Source of the DNA: Alphaproteobacteria bacterium
GTDB lineage: Bacteria > Pseudomonadota > Alphaproteobacteria > UBA8366
Length of the DNA: 11,254 nt
Direction of reading: 5' to 3'
Assembly (NCBI GenBank): GCA_029861675.1
Contig: JAOTYV010000149.1
Location: forward strand, 1-11,254
The first letter of the stretch is position 1; every line of letters starts with the position of its first letter. The translations under genes were made by a program, and so were the position numbers. This document shows, one piece after another, positions 1-6,099 of the stretch. A model generated the notes under the pieces. That model saw nothing but the letters and a program-made list of their open reading frames with translations, was not told the DNA's origin and searched no databases.

Positions 1-347
1 TCGGACAATGCCTGCGAAAACTCCAGGATCGGCAGCGCGACGCTGTCGTTTTCGTCCTCCGCCAGAACGCGGGCAATATCGCTCGAAACGTCGGGGATAT
101 CGCGGATGCTTTGGGACAAGGATTCCCGCACGAGAACTTCCACGTCTTTCGCCATCACACGAAAGATTTCCTCGGCCAGCACGCGTTCACCATCCGATAG
201 TACGCCAGTACCAAATTCCGCCGCGACCTTGGATGCGGTATCCGCGCGAACTTCTGCCGAGGGATCCGACAATAGCCGCTTCACATCCGATTGATCGAGA
301 TTCGAGGTATTGGCCGACTTTCCCGCCTTCGGGTCATTGGATGTCAT
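1..347 (-). CDS. DUF2336 family protein, N-terminal part (runs off left edge)
   Basis: Only the first 115 codons lie in the window and the reading frame is open to the edge. The start is the ATG at 347, and there is no earlier in-frame start with a better ribosome site. Visible motifs are LLSDPSAEVRADTASKVA (about residues 24-41), then LSDGERVLAEEIFRVMAKD, a stretch VRESLSQSIRD, and VALPILEFSQALS at the edge. This matches the start of the DUF2336 family as I remember it: HEAT-like helical proteins of unknown function found mostly in alphaproteobacteria and usually some 350-400 residues long. No signal peptide is visible, so it is probably cytoplasmic. It is transcribed divergently from the rhodanese gene across a 175-bp gap. 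The Shine-Dalgarno is weak (AGGTAGG lies about 10 nt upstream of the ATG). The family call is fairly sure; the function is unknown. Confidence 0.8.
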   Translation of the reverse strand, partial: MTSNDPKAGKSANTSNLDQSDVKRLLSDPSAEVRADTASKVAAEFGTGVLSDGERVLAEEIFRVMAKDVEVLVRESLSQSIRDIPDVSSDIARVLAEDENDSVALPILEFSQALS

Positions 348-522
348 GGGACTTGAAACCTACCTATAGTCGTCAACCAGGGCACCGCGTTCCGGCGCCG
401 ATTCATCACAATTCTCGCAAATCTAAGCCTTTATTCGTTGCTATTGCGTTAATTTGCCCTGTTAACGCGAATTTGAATTACTGTTAATTGATCGTGTACG
501 CGGGTGCGCCTAATTTAAAACG
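348..522. promoter_or_regulatory. Divergent intergenic region with a 7-bp inverted repeat
   Basis: This 175-bp stretch separates the divergent DUF2336 and rhodanese genes and must hold both promoters. It is clearly more AT-rich than the coding DNA around it, above all at 421-520. A perfect inverted repeat GCGTTAA (446-452) / TTAACGC (462-468) with a 9-nt spacer sits about 55 bp upstream of the rhodanese start, and a third GTTAA lies at 483-487. The TTAA half-sites recall CtrA-type sites, but the spacing is 9, not 7. I could not pick a convincing -35/-10 pair on either strand. Confidence 0.4.
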
Positions 523-972
523 ATGAAGAGCCGATCCATCGCCACCGCCTTCCTTGGGACCATCATGCTGATATTGGCCGCTTCGGCAGGCCAATCGGCG
601 GAACCCCGCATCGGTGCGGATGAGGCCTATCGCCGAACCGCTGCCGGCGAGCTGATGTTGATCGATATCCGCTCACCACAGGAATGGCAGAGATCGGGCA
701 TTCCGCGGGGGTCGGTTCCTATTTCCATGCACCTTCCCGGCGGCAAGGAGGCCTTCAAAAAGGCCATTCTCGCCGCAGCCAAAGGCGATATGGAGCGCCC
801 AATCGCCTTGATTTGCGCCGTCGGCGGCCGTTCCCGATGGGCTCAGCGCTACCTGAGCAAGGCCGGGTTCACAAACGTTCAGGATGTGACCGAAGGGATG
901 TTCGGGCGGGGCAAGCATCAGCCGGGCTGGCTAGACCGCGGCCTTCCGGTGGACCCCTGCCCAAATTGCTAG
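523..972 (+). CDS. Exported single-domain rhodanese-like protein
   Basis: A 149-residue protein. Residues 1-26 form a Sec signal peptide (positive MKSR, a hydrophobic stretch, and a likely cut after GQSA), so it should act in the periplasm. The rest is one rhodanese domain: LIDIRSPQEWQRSGI at about 46-60, and the active-site loop CAVGGRS starting at Cys98, which fits the CxxGxR(S/T) persulfide loop. Catalytic rhodaneses carry sulfur as a cysteine persulfide; donor and acceptor here are unknown. The C-terminus ends in CPNC (Cys146, Cys149), a possible second redox or metal site. The start is the only ATG that yields a full signal peptide, but no good Shine-Dalgarno precedes it (AATTTAAAACG), so translation may be leaderless or weak. 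The gene is convergent with the His-rich gene, 40 bp between stop codons, and no clear terminator hairpin is visible there. Family certain, substrate unknown. Confidence 0.9.
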   Translation: MKSRSIATAFLGTIMLILAASAGQSAEPRIGADEAYRRTAAGELMLIDIRSPQEWQRSGIPRGSVPISMHLPGGKEAFKKAILAAAKGDMERPIALICAVGGRSRWAQRYLSKAGFTNVQDVTEGMFGRGKHQPGWLDRGLPVDPCPNC

Positions 973-1012
973 CCTTCGGGGCATGCCCGTCCGGTGGCCC
1001 GCCGATGACGCG

Positions 1013-1747
1013 CTATTTCGGTCCCTTTTGTTCCAGCGCCTGCTGAATCCGTGTGAGCTGCTCATCGACATCGACATTGATTTCCGCCGTGATCTCGAGA
1101 TCACGATCCTCGAAAACGCTGATGTCGGGATCTTTGCCCTGCCACGCCTCGATCACGTCGTCACGGGCATAAATCAGCTGCTTGATCTGCGGCCGAAACA
1201 AAATCAGCATATTGGTGACCCAGATATTGACCGGCCATGATGGGTGAATGTGGTCGATTTTGAAGAGATACAGCAACCGGCAGACATCGCTCGCCTTGTA
1301 CCAGATTTCGCCGGTTACCCAGCGATTTGTGGTGAAGAGCTTGACCGGAAAGCCTTTGCTGTCCATGGATATGGCGACGAGATGGCTCAACGCGTCGTCG
1401 GGGTCTTCCGGCGCCTCGTAATCCGCAACCGGCGCCGGCGCAATTCCAGGCGGCATGCCGTCGGGACGCAGAAAAGTATGGAAATGTCCATGCTCGCCGC
1501 CCCGTTCCTCGACCGGATGGGCGTGATAATAGTATTGCGAATGGCTCGTGGAATCGTAGATGTCGCCATCCGGGTAATGGTTCCACTCGAAAAAGGTCTC
1601 CTCACCCCTGAGCAGTTCGCCAACCACATTGTCTTCGGTGACGCTCAGCACGCGATAGATCTCGCGCACCCATTCGCCAGCGTCGCGCATCTGTTCCAAT
1701 TCTTCGCGCGCCAGCGTTGAAAAATCGAGATCATCCATCTGTTTCAT
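1013..1747 (-). CDS. Conserved His-rich protein of unknown function (possibly DUF6969)
   Basis: A 244-residue soluble protein with no signal peptide or membrane segment. The N-terminal 35 residues are helical and charged. A dense aromatic/His block follows: HSQYYYHAHP at 69-78 and EHGHFHTFLRP at 85-95, giving His69, 75, 77, 86, 88 and 90, with further His at 122, 166 and 168. The C-terminal part has RWVTGEIWYKASDV, a region with WPVNIWVTNML, and an acidic tail. I recall similar proteobacterial proteins being grouped as DUF6969, but I am not certain of that name. The histidine spacing (HxH followed by HxHxH) suggests a metal-binding site; that is inference. The ATG at 1747 is used; a second ATG three codons in (1738) is an alternative. 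GAGGA lies 13 nt upstream of 1747, rather far. The gene follows the FGE-like gene after 71 bp and appears to have its own promoter. Confidence 0.75.
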   Translation of the reverse strand: MKQMDDLDFSTLAREELEQMRDAGEWVREIYRVLSVTEDNVVGELLRGEETFFEWNHYPDGDIYDSTSHSQYYYHAHPVEERGGEHGHFHTFLRPDGMPPGIAPAPVADYEAPEDPDDALSHLVAISMDSKGFPVKLFTTNRWVTGEIWYKASDVCRLLYLFKIDHIHPSWPVNIWVTNMLILFRPQIKQLIYARDDVIEAWQGKDPDISVFEDRDLEITAEINVDVDEQLTRIQQALEQKGPK

Positions 1748-1754
1748 ATTGCTA

Positions 1755-1783
1755 AATATATCCTCGAATCCACACGATGACAG
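1755..1783 (-). promoter_or_regulatory. Candidate sigma70-type promoter for the His-rich gene
   Basis: On the minus strand CTGTCA (1783-1778, 4/6 match to TTGACA) and TATATT (1760-1755, 5/6 match to TATAAT) are separated by exactly 17 bp. Transcription would begin within a few bases of the ATG at 1747, implying a leaderless or nearly leaderless message. The -35 hexamer overlaps the left arm of the dyad at 1781-1800. Motif match only. Confidence 0.35.
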
Positions 1784-1800
1784 CGATCAAATTGTCGCTG
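1781..1800. repeat. 6-bp inverted repeat overlapping the candidate -35 box
   Basis: CAGCGA (1781-1786) and TCGCTG (1795-1800) are exact reverse complements with an 8-nt spacer. The repeat lies just after the stop of the FGE-like gene (1819-1821) and before the His-rich gene. It has no following T-run on the minus strand, so it is a poor intrinsic terminator. An operator role is possible because it touches the candidate -35 box. Confidence 0.4.
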
Positions 1801-1818
1801 CGCACTGTAATCCACGGC

Positions 1819-2691
1819 TTATTTGGCCTCGCGAACCAAGCGGAACCCGACCAGGATATGCTTCAGATCGTCGGGCCTCGAATGCCGGGCCGCCGGCCGA
1901 CAAACGCCGCAACCCTTGTCGTCCCATGATCCACCCTTGACGATGTGGCGCCCGGCGCCCGCCGCGGTAGCGGTCCATTCGAACACCTGACCGGCAGGAT
2001 CCAGCAATCCAAAGGGGCTCGCCCCCGCCGGAAACCGGCCGACCGGCACGGTATCGAACGGCCCTTTGTCGTGGCTGTTCAACCGGGCGGGAATATATTT
2101 GTCGCCCCACGGAAAGCGCCGGCCCGCCGCACCGCGCGCCGCCTTTTCCCACTCCCGCTCGGTCGGCAGACGCCAGTTGTAGCGCGTATTCCGGCCGAGC
2201 CATTCCGCATAGGCGACCGCGTCCCGATGGCTTACCAGGACAACCGGATGATCGCGCCGCCCCTTCGGCGGCTGCCCCTTGCTCCAGGCGTGCCGCCGGG
2301 TGCGCGAATACGGATGAATCAGCCCGTAGCCCTTCCAAGTGGGCCGATCGACACCCGGTTGCCGATGGCCGGTAGACCGAACAAAAGCATGATATTGGGC
2401 GTTAGTGATCAGGTTCTTAGTGATGTGATACCGGCCGACACGGACGTGCTGGCGCTTGGCTTCGCTCTCATACCAGCGTTGTTCGCGGGTGACACTGTGG
2501 CCGTAGGCGGCTTCATCCAGCCGGTACGCGGCCTCGCGTTCGGCCCGGTCGGAGCCGAACACAAAGACGCCGGCGGGAATTTCGATAACCTTCAGAGCGG
2601 CAGATCCCGGCTCGGCAAGCGTCGACCCGCAGGCGGCGGGCAATCCGAGGAAAATAGCCAAAAGGGCCGCTTTCCAACTGTCCGGCTGCAT
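1819..2691 (-). CDS. Exported formylglycine-generating enzyme-like (SUMF1 superfamily) protein
   Basis: A 290-residue protein with an N-terminal signal sequence: a hydrophobic run ends at LPAAC21, which is lipobox-like although Pro at -3 is unusual, and a type I cut near TLA/EP is the alternative. Residues 34-288 are a full FGE-sulfatase domain: EIPAGVFVFGSD (37-48), ITNAQYHAFV (95-104), HPVVLVSHRDAVAYAEWLG (148-166), RLPTEREWEKAARG (174-187), FPWGD (193-197), PFGLLDPAGQVFEWT (226-240), and KGGSWDDKGCGVCRPAARHSRP (252-273) up to VGFRLVRE. True FGEs oxidise a sulfatase cysteine using copper held by a Cys-x4-Cys pair. Here the two cysteines are Cys261 and Cys264 (CxxC), so the classic activity is doubtful, and no sulfatase gene is in the window. 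Start 2691 is supported by GAGGG five bases upstream. A fold-level call is safe; substrate and reaction are unknown. Confidence 0.87.
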   Translation of the reverse strand: MQPDSWKAALLAIFLGLPAACGSTLAEPGSAALKVIEIPAGVFVFGSDRAEREAAYRLDEAAYGHSVTREQRWYESEAKRQHVRVGRYHITKNLITNAQYHAFVRSTGHRQPGVDRPTWKGYGLIHPYSRTRRHAWSKGQPPKGRRDHPVVLVSHRDAVAYAEWLGRNTRYNWRLPTEREWEKAARGAAGRRFPWGDKYIPARLNSHDKGPFDTVPVGRFPAGASPFGLLDPAGQVFEWTATAAGAGRHIVKGGSWDDKGCGVCRPAARHSRPDDLKHILVGFRLVREAK

Positions 2692-2910
2692 GGAGTCCCT
2701 CTTCCCTGATGTGCCTCATACCGATGGCAGGCGTTGCCATACCATGAACATATGGGCGAGGGCATTCCCCGGAGTGGCATTCTCGCGCCGACGTGAACCG
2801 ATTTGCGATGCGATGTCCGACAATCAGGCCCGGCTTGGCTTCGCTGGCTGCCAAATCCTCGGCACAAGCCACGCCAACAGGATTCAACGAATGGCCACGA
2901 CGAAAACCGG
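2692..2910. promoter_or_regulatory. Intergenic region upstream of the FGE-like gene, with a 17-bp dyad
   Basis: This 219-bp gap lies between the uspA-like stop and the FGE-like start, both on the minus strand. It holds a perfect inverted repeat ATGGCA (2724-2729) / TGCCAT (2735-2740) with a 5-bp spacer, 33-49 bp upstream of the start codon, well placed for an operator. A direct repeat GGCATTC occurs at 2761-2767 and 2776-2782. I found no convincing -35/-10 pair and no strong terminator after the uspA-like gene. The open frames across this stretch do not look like genes. Confidence 0.35.
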
Positions 2911-3339
2911 CTAGTTCCGCACCACCAGCACGGATCCTTTGAAATGCTCCACGACGTAGTTCGTCTTCGGACTGATCAGGATATCGATCACTTCCGGCCG
3001 GTGCGGCGCCATGACGATGAGATCACACCCGAGCTTCTCGGCCGAACTGACGATTTCAGTACGAACGACCCCATGCGCGACATGGCTCTTGGCTTTCAGG
3101 CCGGCCGGCACGTTTTCGTTCGTAAATGTCTGCAAGGCCGCGCCCGCGTCGCCGACCGCCTTCTTCTCGAAATCTTTGGGCAGATATTGGCTGACGATGC
3201 TCATACCAACATCCGGCACAATGGATAGCAGATGCAACTGCGCCTTGAAATCTTGCGCGAGTTCTATGGCAGCGGGCAACGCCTTCGCCCAGGACCCCTG
3301 TTGATTCAAATCGACCGGTAGAAGGATGGATTTAAACAT
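2911..3339 (-). CDS. Universal stress protein (UspA family) linked to the TRAP transporter
   Basis: A 142-residue cytoplasmic protein of the usual single-domain Usp length. The beta-alpha core begins MFKSILLPVDL, continues with AAIELAQDFKAQLHLLSIVP (23-42), HVAHGVVRTEIVSSAEKLGCDLIVM (86-110), and ends SVLVVRN. ATP-binding Usps carry G-x2-G-x9-G-(S/T). Here the matching stretch from Ala111 reads APHRPEVIDILISPKTN, with none of these glycines, so it is probably not a classic ATP binder. The layout resembles Halomonas TeaD, a Usp encoded with the TeaABC TRAP transporter that modulates its activity; the same role here is inference. The ribosome site GAGGA (3353-3349) lies 9 nt before the ATG and overlaps the TGA stop of the permease gene, so translation is likely coupled. 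It is the last gene of the TRAP operon. Confidence 0.92.
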   Translation of the reverse strand: MFKSILLPVDLNQQGSWAKALPAAIELAQDFKAQLHLLSIVPDVGMSIVSQYLPKDFEKKAVGDAGAALQTFTNENVPAGLKAKSHVAHGVVRTEIVSSAEKLGCDLIVMAPHRPEVIDILISPKTNYVVEHFKGSVLVVRN

Positions 3340-3351
3340 GATCGCAGTTCC

Positions 3352-5964
3352 TCAGGTTTGTTCCGCCGGCTGGCTCATCCGACCAGATTGACCGGTACGC
3401 CGCCGTTGCAGCAATACCAGAAGTCCCAGCAGCAAGAGCGCAGGTATGTAGACGAGGTATTTGGTTGGCGTGTCGATTGGCTGTTGGACCTTGGCGATCT
3501 CCTGATCCCAATCGAGGCCCGCCGTTTTCGCCGCCGAATTGAACGCGACCTCATCGATCAACACCTTGCCGTCGTCCGTGCGCAACGTCAGTCCCATTCC
3601 CTTGACCTTTTCCGCGCCGGTTTTCTCGGCGCCGACCTTCAGAACCACCACCCAGGAGCGCTCATTACCCACTTCATCCTTGCCGTTTATCCGAAGGCGC
3701 AAATTTTCGCCTGCGGGAGTGGCATCGGCCGCGGCCGCCAATTCCGCAGCCGGCCGATCCAGGAAGGGCGGGTAAATCATGTCCATCCAGAACCCCGGCC
3801 GGAAGAAAGTGAAGGCAAGCAGCAACAGAATGGCCGATTCCCACATCTTGTTTCTGGTCAGGAACCAGCCTTGTGTCGCCGCCGCGAATAAGAGCATCGC
3901 CACGGTAGCCACGACAAACACGAAGACGCCATGAGCGAAATCAACGCCGATCAGCAGAAGGTCGGTGTTAAAGATGAACAGGAACGGCAACGCAGCCGTT
4001 CGGAGCGAGTAGAAGAAAGCGATGAATCCGGTACGAATCGGATCGCCGCCGGAAACCGCCGCGGCCGCAAAGGAGGCCAGACCCACGGGTGGCGTCACGT
4101 CCGCCATGATGCCGAAGTAGAAGACGAACATGTGAACCGCGATGAGCGGCACGATCAGTCCGTTCTGTTGTCCGAGCGTCACGATGACCGGCGCGAGGAG
4201 CGCCGAGACGACGATATAGTTGGCCGTGGTCGGCAACCCCATGCCCAGAATGAGCGACAGGATCGCGGTCAGGAACAATATGGCCAGCAGATTGCCGCCC
4301 GAAAGGACCTCGACGACCTCGGCAAGCGCCGAGCCCACGCCAGTCTGGCTCACGGCGCCGACAATGATGCCGGCGGTCGCGGTGGCAATGCCAATGCCGA
4401 TCATATTCCGGGCGCCAGTCACGAGGCCGTCGAGCAGTTCGTTCCAGCCCCGTTTTACCTGATCCATCAGCTGGGTATCGCCGCGGAAATACGCGAAGAG
4501 CGGGCGTTGCGTCAGCAGTATGAAGATCATCAGGGCCGAACCCCATAGTGCCGACAGGCCCGGCGAAAGCTGTTCGACCATCAGGCACCAGACCAGAACA
4601 ACGACCGGCAGGAGGAAATGCAGGCCCGATTTCATGGTGACGCCCGGTTCCGGCAATTTCAGGACCGGTTGGTTGGGATCCTCCATTTTAAGGTCGGGAT
4701 AGTTTGCGGCGAACCGCACAAGCGCGACATACGCGATGAAAATGCCGATCGCGACGACGATGGACGCAAATCCGCCCAAAACCGGACGCAACCATCCGAG
4801 GCCGTAATAGACTCCCAGGGATAACCCGCTGACCAGGGCAATGCCGAAGGCCAGCCCGATCAACCGCTGGACCCAAGGCTTTGGTGCGACGGCGCGGGGA
4901 AGACCCTCCATGCCGGCTTTCGACGCCTCGAGATGGACGATATAGACCAGCGCGATATAGCTGATCACCGCCGGCAGAAAAGCGTGAATGACGACGTCGA
5001 AGTATGGAATCCCCACATACTCGACCATCAGGAATGCGGCCGCCCCCATGACCGGCGGCATGATTTGGCCATTTACCGAGGAACCAACCTCGACCGCGCC
5101 CGCTTTCTCGGCGGAAAAACCGACTCTCTTCATGAGCGGGATTGTGAAAGTACCGGTCGTGACGACGTTGGCGATGGAAGAACCGGAAATCAGGCCGGTC
5201 ATCGCCGAGGCGACCACGGCCGCTTTCGCCGGGCCGCCGCGCATATGCCCCATCAGGGAAAAGGCGACCTGGATGAAGTAATTGCCGGCGCCCGCCTTAT
5301 CGAGCAAGGCACCGAACAGCACGAACAGGAAGACGAAACTGGTGGAAACCCCCAATGCGATGCCGAAGACGCCTTCGGTCGTGATCCAATGATGGTTGAC
5401 GACTTCGGCAAGATTGTTGCCCTTGTGGGCGATAATCGACGGCATGTACGGACCGAGGAAGGTATAGACGAGAAACAGCGTCGCAACGATCGCCAGTGCC
5501 GGTCCGAGCGCGCGGCGCGTCGCCTCCAGCAGCAACAGGATACCGATGATGGCGACCACGAAATCCTGCGGGATCGGGGCGCCCACGCGTCCGGCGATCT
5601 CCCGATAGAACACGAAGAGATACGACGCCGACGCCGCGGCAAGCAACGCAAAGACAATATCGAGGATGGGAATGCGGTCGCGCGGCGACCCCTTGAACGC
5701 AGGATAGGCAAGAAAGGCTAGAAAAATCGCGAAGGCGAGATGAATCGAGCGAGCTTCCGTATCGTTGAAGACACCAATTCTGAAGGCGAAGGGCAATGGC
5801 GAAGCGAACCACAATTGAAAAAGGGCCCAAATTAGCGCCACGTAAAAAATAACCGCCGACGCTACCGGCCCGGGATTTCGCCCACCCGTATCCGTCGATG
5901 CAACCAATTCATCCAGGTCAGGTGCATCAGCGGATGACGCCGCATCCACATTTTGCTCGCTCAT
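3352..5964 (-). CDS. TRAP transporter fused permease (DctQM type, TAXI system) with DUF3394 C-terminus
   Basis: An 870-residue inner-membrane permease in which the small (DctQ-like, 4 TM) and large (DctM-like, 12 TM) TRAP subunits are fused, as is usual for TAXI systems. After a hydrophilic N-terminus, membrane segments run from about residue 35 to 710. DctM core signatures include GSSIANVVTTGTFTIPLMKR and GQIMPPVMGAAAFLM in the first half and ILGMGLPTTANYIV and FYFGIMADVTPPVGLASFA in the second. The last about 170 residues match DUF3394: a WESAILLLLAFTFFRPG segment, a soluble part with a PDZ-like stretch (GLTLRTDDGKVLIDEVAF, then SAAKTAGLD), a final TM helix LVYIPALLLLGLLVLLQ and a basic RRRTG end. 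Start 5964 is chosen because GGGGGGAG lies 5 nt upstream; an in-frame TTG at 6033 has no such support. It couples uptake to an ion gradient; the solute is unknown. Confidence 0.93.
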   Translation of the reverse strand: MSEQNVDAASSADAPDLDELVASTDTGGRNPGPVASAVIFYVALIWALFQLWFASPLPFAFRIGVFNDTEARSIHLAFAIFLAFLAYPAFKGSPRDRIPILDIVFALLAAASASYLFVFYREIAGRVGAPIPQDFVVAIIGILLLLEATRRALGPALAIVATLFLVYTFLGPYMPSIIAHKGNNLAEVVNHHWITTEGVFGIALGVSTSFVFLFVLFGALLDKAGAGNYFIQVAFSLMGHMRGGPAKAAVVASAMTGLISGSSIANVVTTGTFTIPLMKRVGFSAEKAGAVEVGSSVNGQIMPPVMGAAAFLMVEYVGIPYFDVVIHAFLPAVISYIALVYIVHLEASKAGMEGLPRAVAPKPWVQRLIGLAFGIALVSGLSLGVYYGLGWLRPVLGGFASIVVAIGIFIAYVALVRFAANYPDLKMEDPNQPVLKLPEPGVTMKSGLHFLLPVVVLVWCLMVEQLSPGLSALWGSALMIFILLTQRPLFAYFRGDTQLMDQVKRGWNELLDGLVTGARNMIGIGIATATAGIIVGAVSQTGVGSALAEVVEVLSGGNLLAILFLTAILSLILGMGLPTTANYIVVSALLAPVIVTLGQQNGLIVPLIAVHMFVFYFGIMADVTPPVGLASFAAAAVSGGDPIRTGFIAFFYSLRTAALPFLFIFNTDLLLIGVDFAHGVFVFVVATVAMLLFAAATQGWFLTRNKMWESAILLLLAFTFFRPGFWMDMIYPPFLDRPAAELAAAADATPAGENLRLRINGKDEVGNERSWVVVLKVGAEKTGAEKVKGMGLTLRTDDGKVLIDEVAFNSAAKTAGLDWDQEIAKVQQPIDTPTKYLVYIPALLLLGLLVLLQRRRTGQSGRMSQPAEQT

Positions 5965-5969
5965 TTCGG

Positions 5970-5977
5970 CTCCCCCC
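5970..5977 (-). promoter_or_regulatory. Ribosome binding site fixing the permease start
   Basis: On the minus strand GGGGGGAG ends 5 nt before the ATG at 5964. It decides between this ATG and the upstream in-frame TTG at 6033, whose preceding sequence is taken up by a hairpin. Confidence 0.75.
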
Positions 5978-6012
5978 AATTTCGCCCGAAGAGGCACCAC
6001 CTCTTCAGCAGG

Positions 6013-6042
6013 CGGTCGGCGCTTCGCCCCCAAGGCCGACCG
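6013..6042 (-). repeat. Second intergenic hairpin (permease leader)
   Basis: CGGTCGGC (6013-6020) pairs exactly with GCCGACCG (6035-6042). After one bulged G at 6021, CTT (6022-6024) also pairs with AAG (6032-6034), giving an 11-bp GC-rich stem closed by a 7-nt loop. No T-run follows on the minus strand, so it is not an intrinsic terminator. It stands between the first hairpin and the permease ribosome site, about 50 nt upstream of the start codon. Confidence 0.6.
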
Positions 6043-6058
6043 GTCGTATTTCGGAAAT

Positions 6059-6089
6059 TATCCCCCGCCATATCAAGTGGCGGGGGATA
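6059..6089 (-). terminator. Strong 12-bp hairpin after the TAXI gene (attenuator or mRNA stabiliser)
   Basis: TATCCCCCGCCA (6059-6070) and TGGCGGGGGATA (6078-6089) form a perfect 12-bp stem with a 7-nt loop, beginning 10 nt after the TAA stop of the binding-protein gene. On the minus strand it is followed by ATTTCC, a very weak U-tract. A partial terminator or a 3'-end stabiliser is therefore more likely than a full stop, which fits the need for more binding protein than permease. Confidence 0.65.
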
Positions 6090-6099
6090 TCGGTTGGGC

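Noticed and set aside
8..487. 159-residue open frame on the plus strand at the left edge
   Set aside because: Antisense to the DUF2336 gene, with Arg/Pro-rich low-complexity content and no recognisable domain.
979..988. GGGCATGCCC palindrome between the convergent stop codons as a terminator
   Set aside because: Only a 3-bp stem could form with a 4-nt loop, and there is no T-run on either side.
1945..2709. 254-residue open frame on the plus strand
   Set aside because: Antisense to the FGE-like gene, whose motifs are unmistakable on the other strand; a high-GC shadow.
2513..2887. 124-residue minus-strand frame entering the FGE-like gene from upstream
   Set aside because: It is out of frame with the FGE-like domain and overlaps its signal peptide region; the FGE start has a good ribosome site of its own.
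4933..5721. 262-residue plus-strand frame rich in Asp, Arg and His
   Set aside because: The composition is what antisense reading of hydrophobic membrane segments of the TRAP permease gives; not a gene.
5965..6033. Extension of the permease to an upstream TTG at 6033
   Set aside because: The extra 23 residues are encoded partly by a hairpin and have no ribosome site, while the ATG at 5964 has a near-ideal one.
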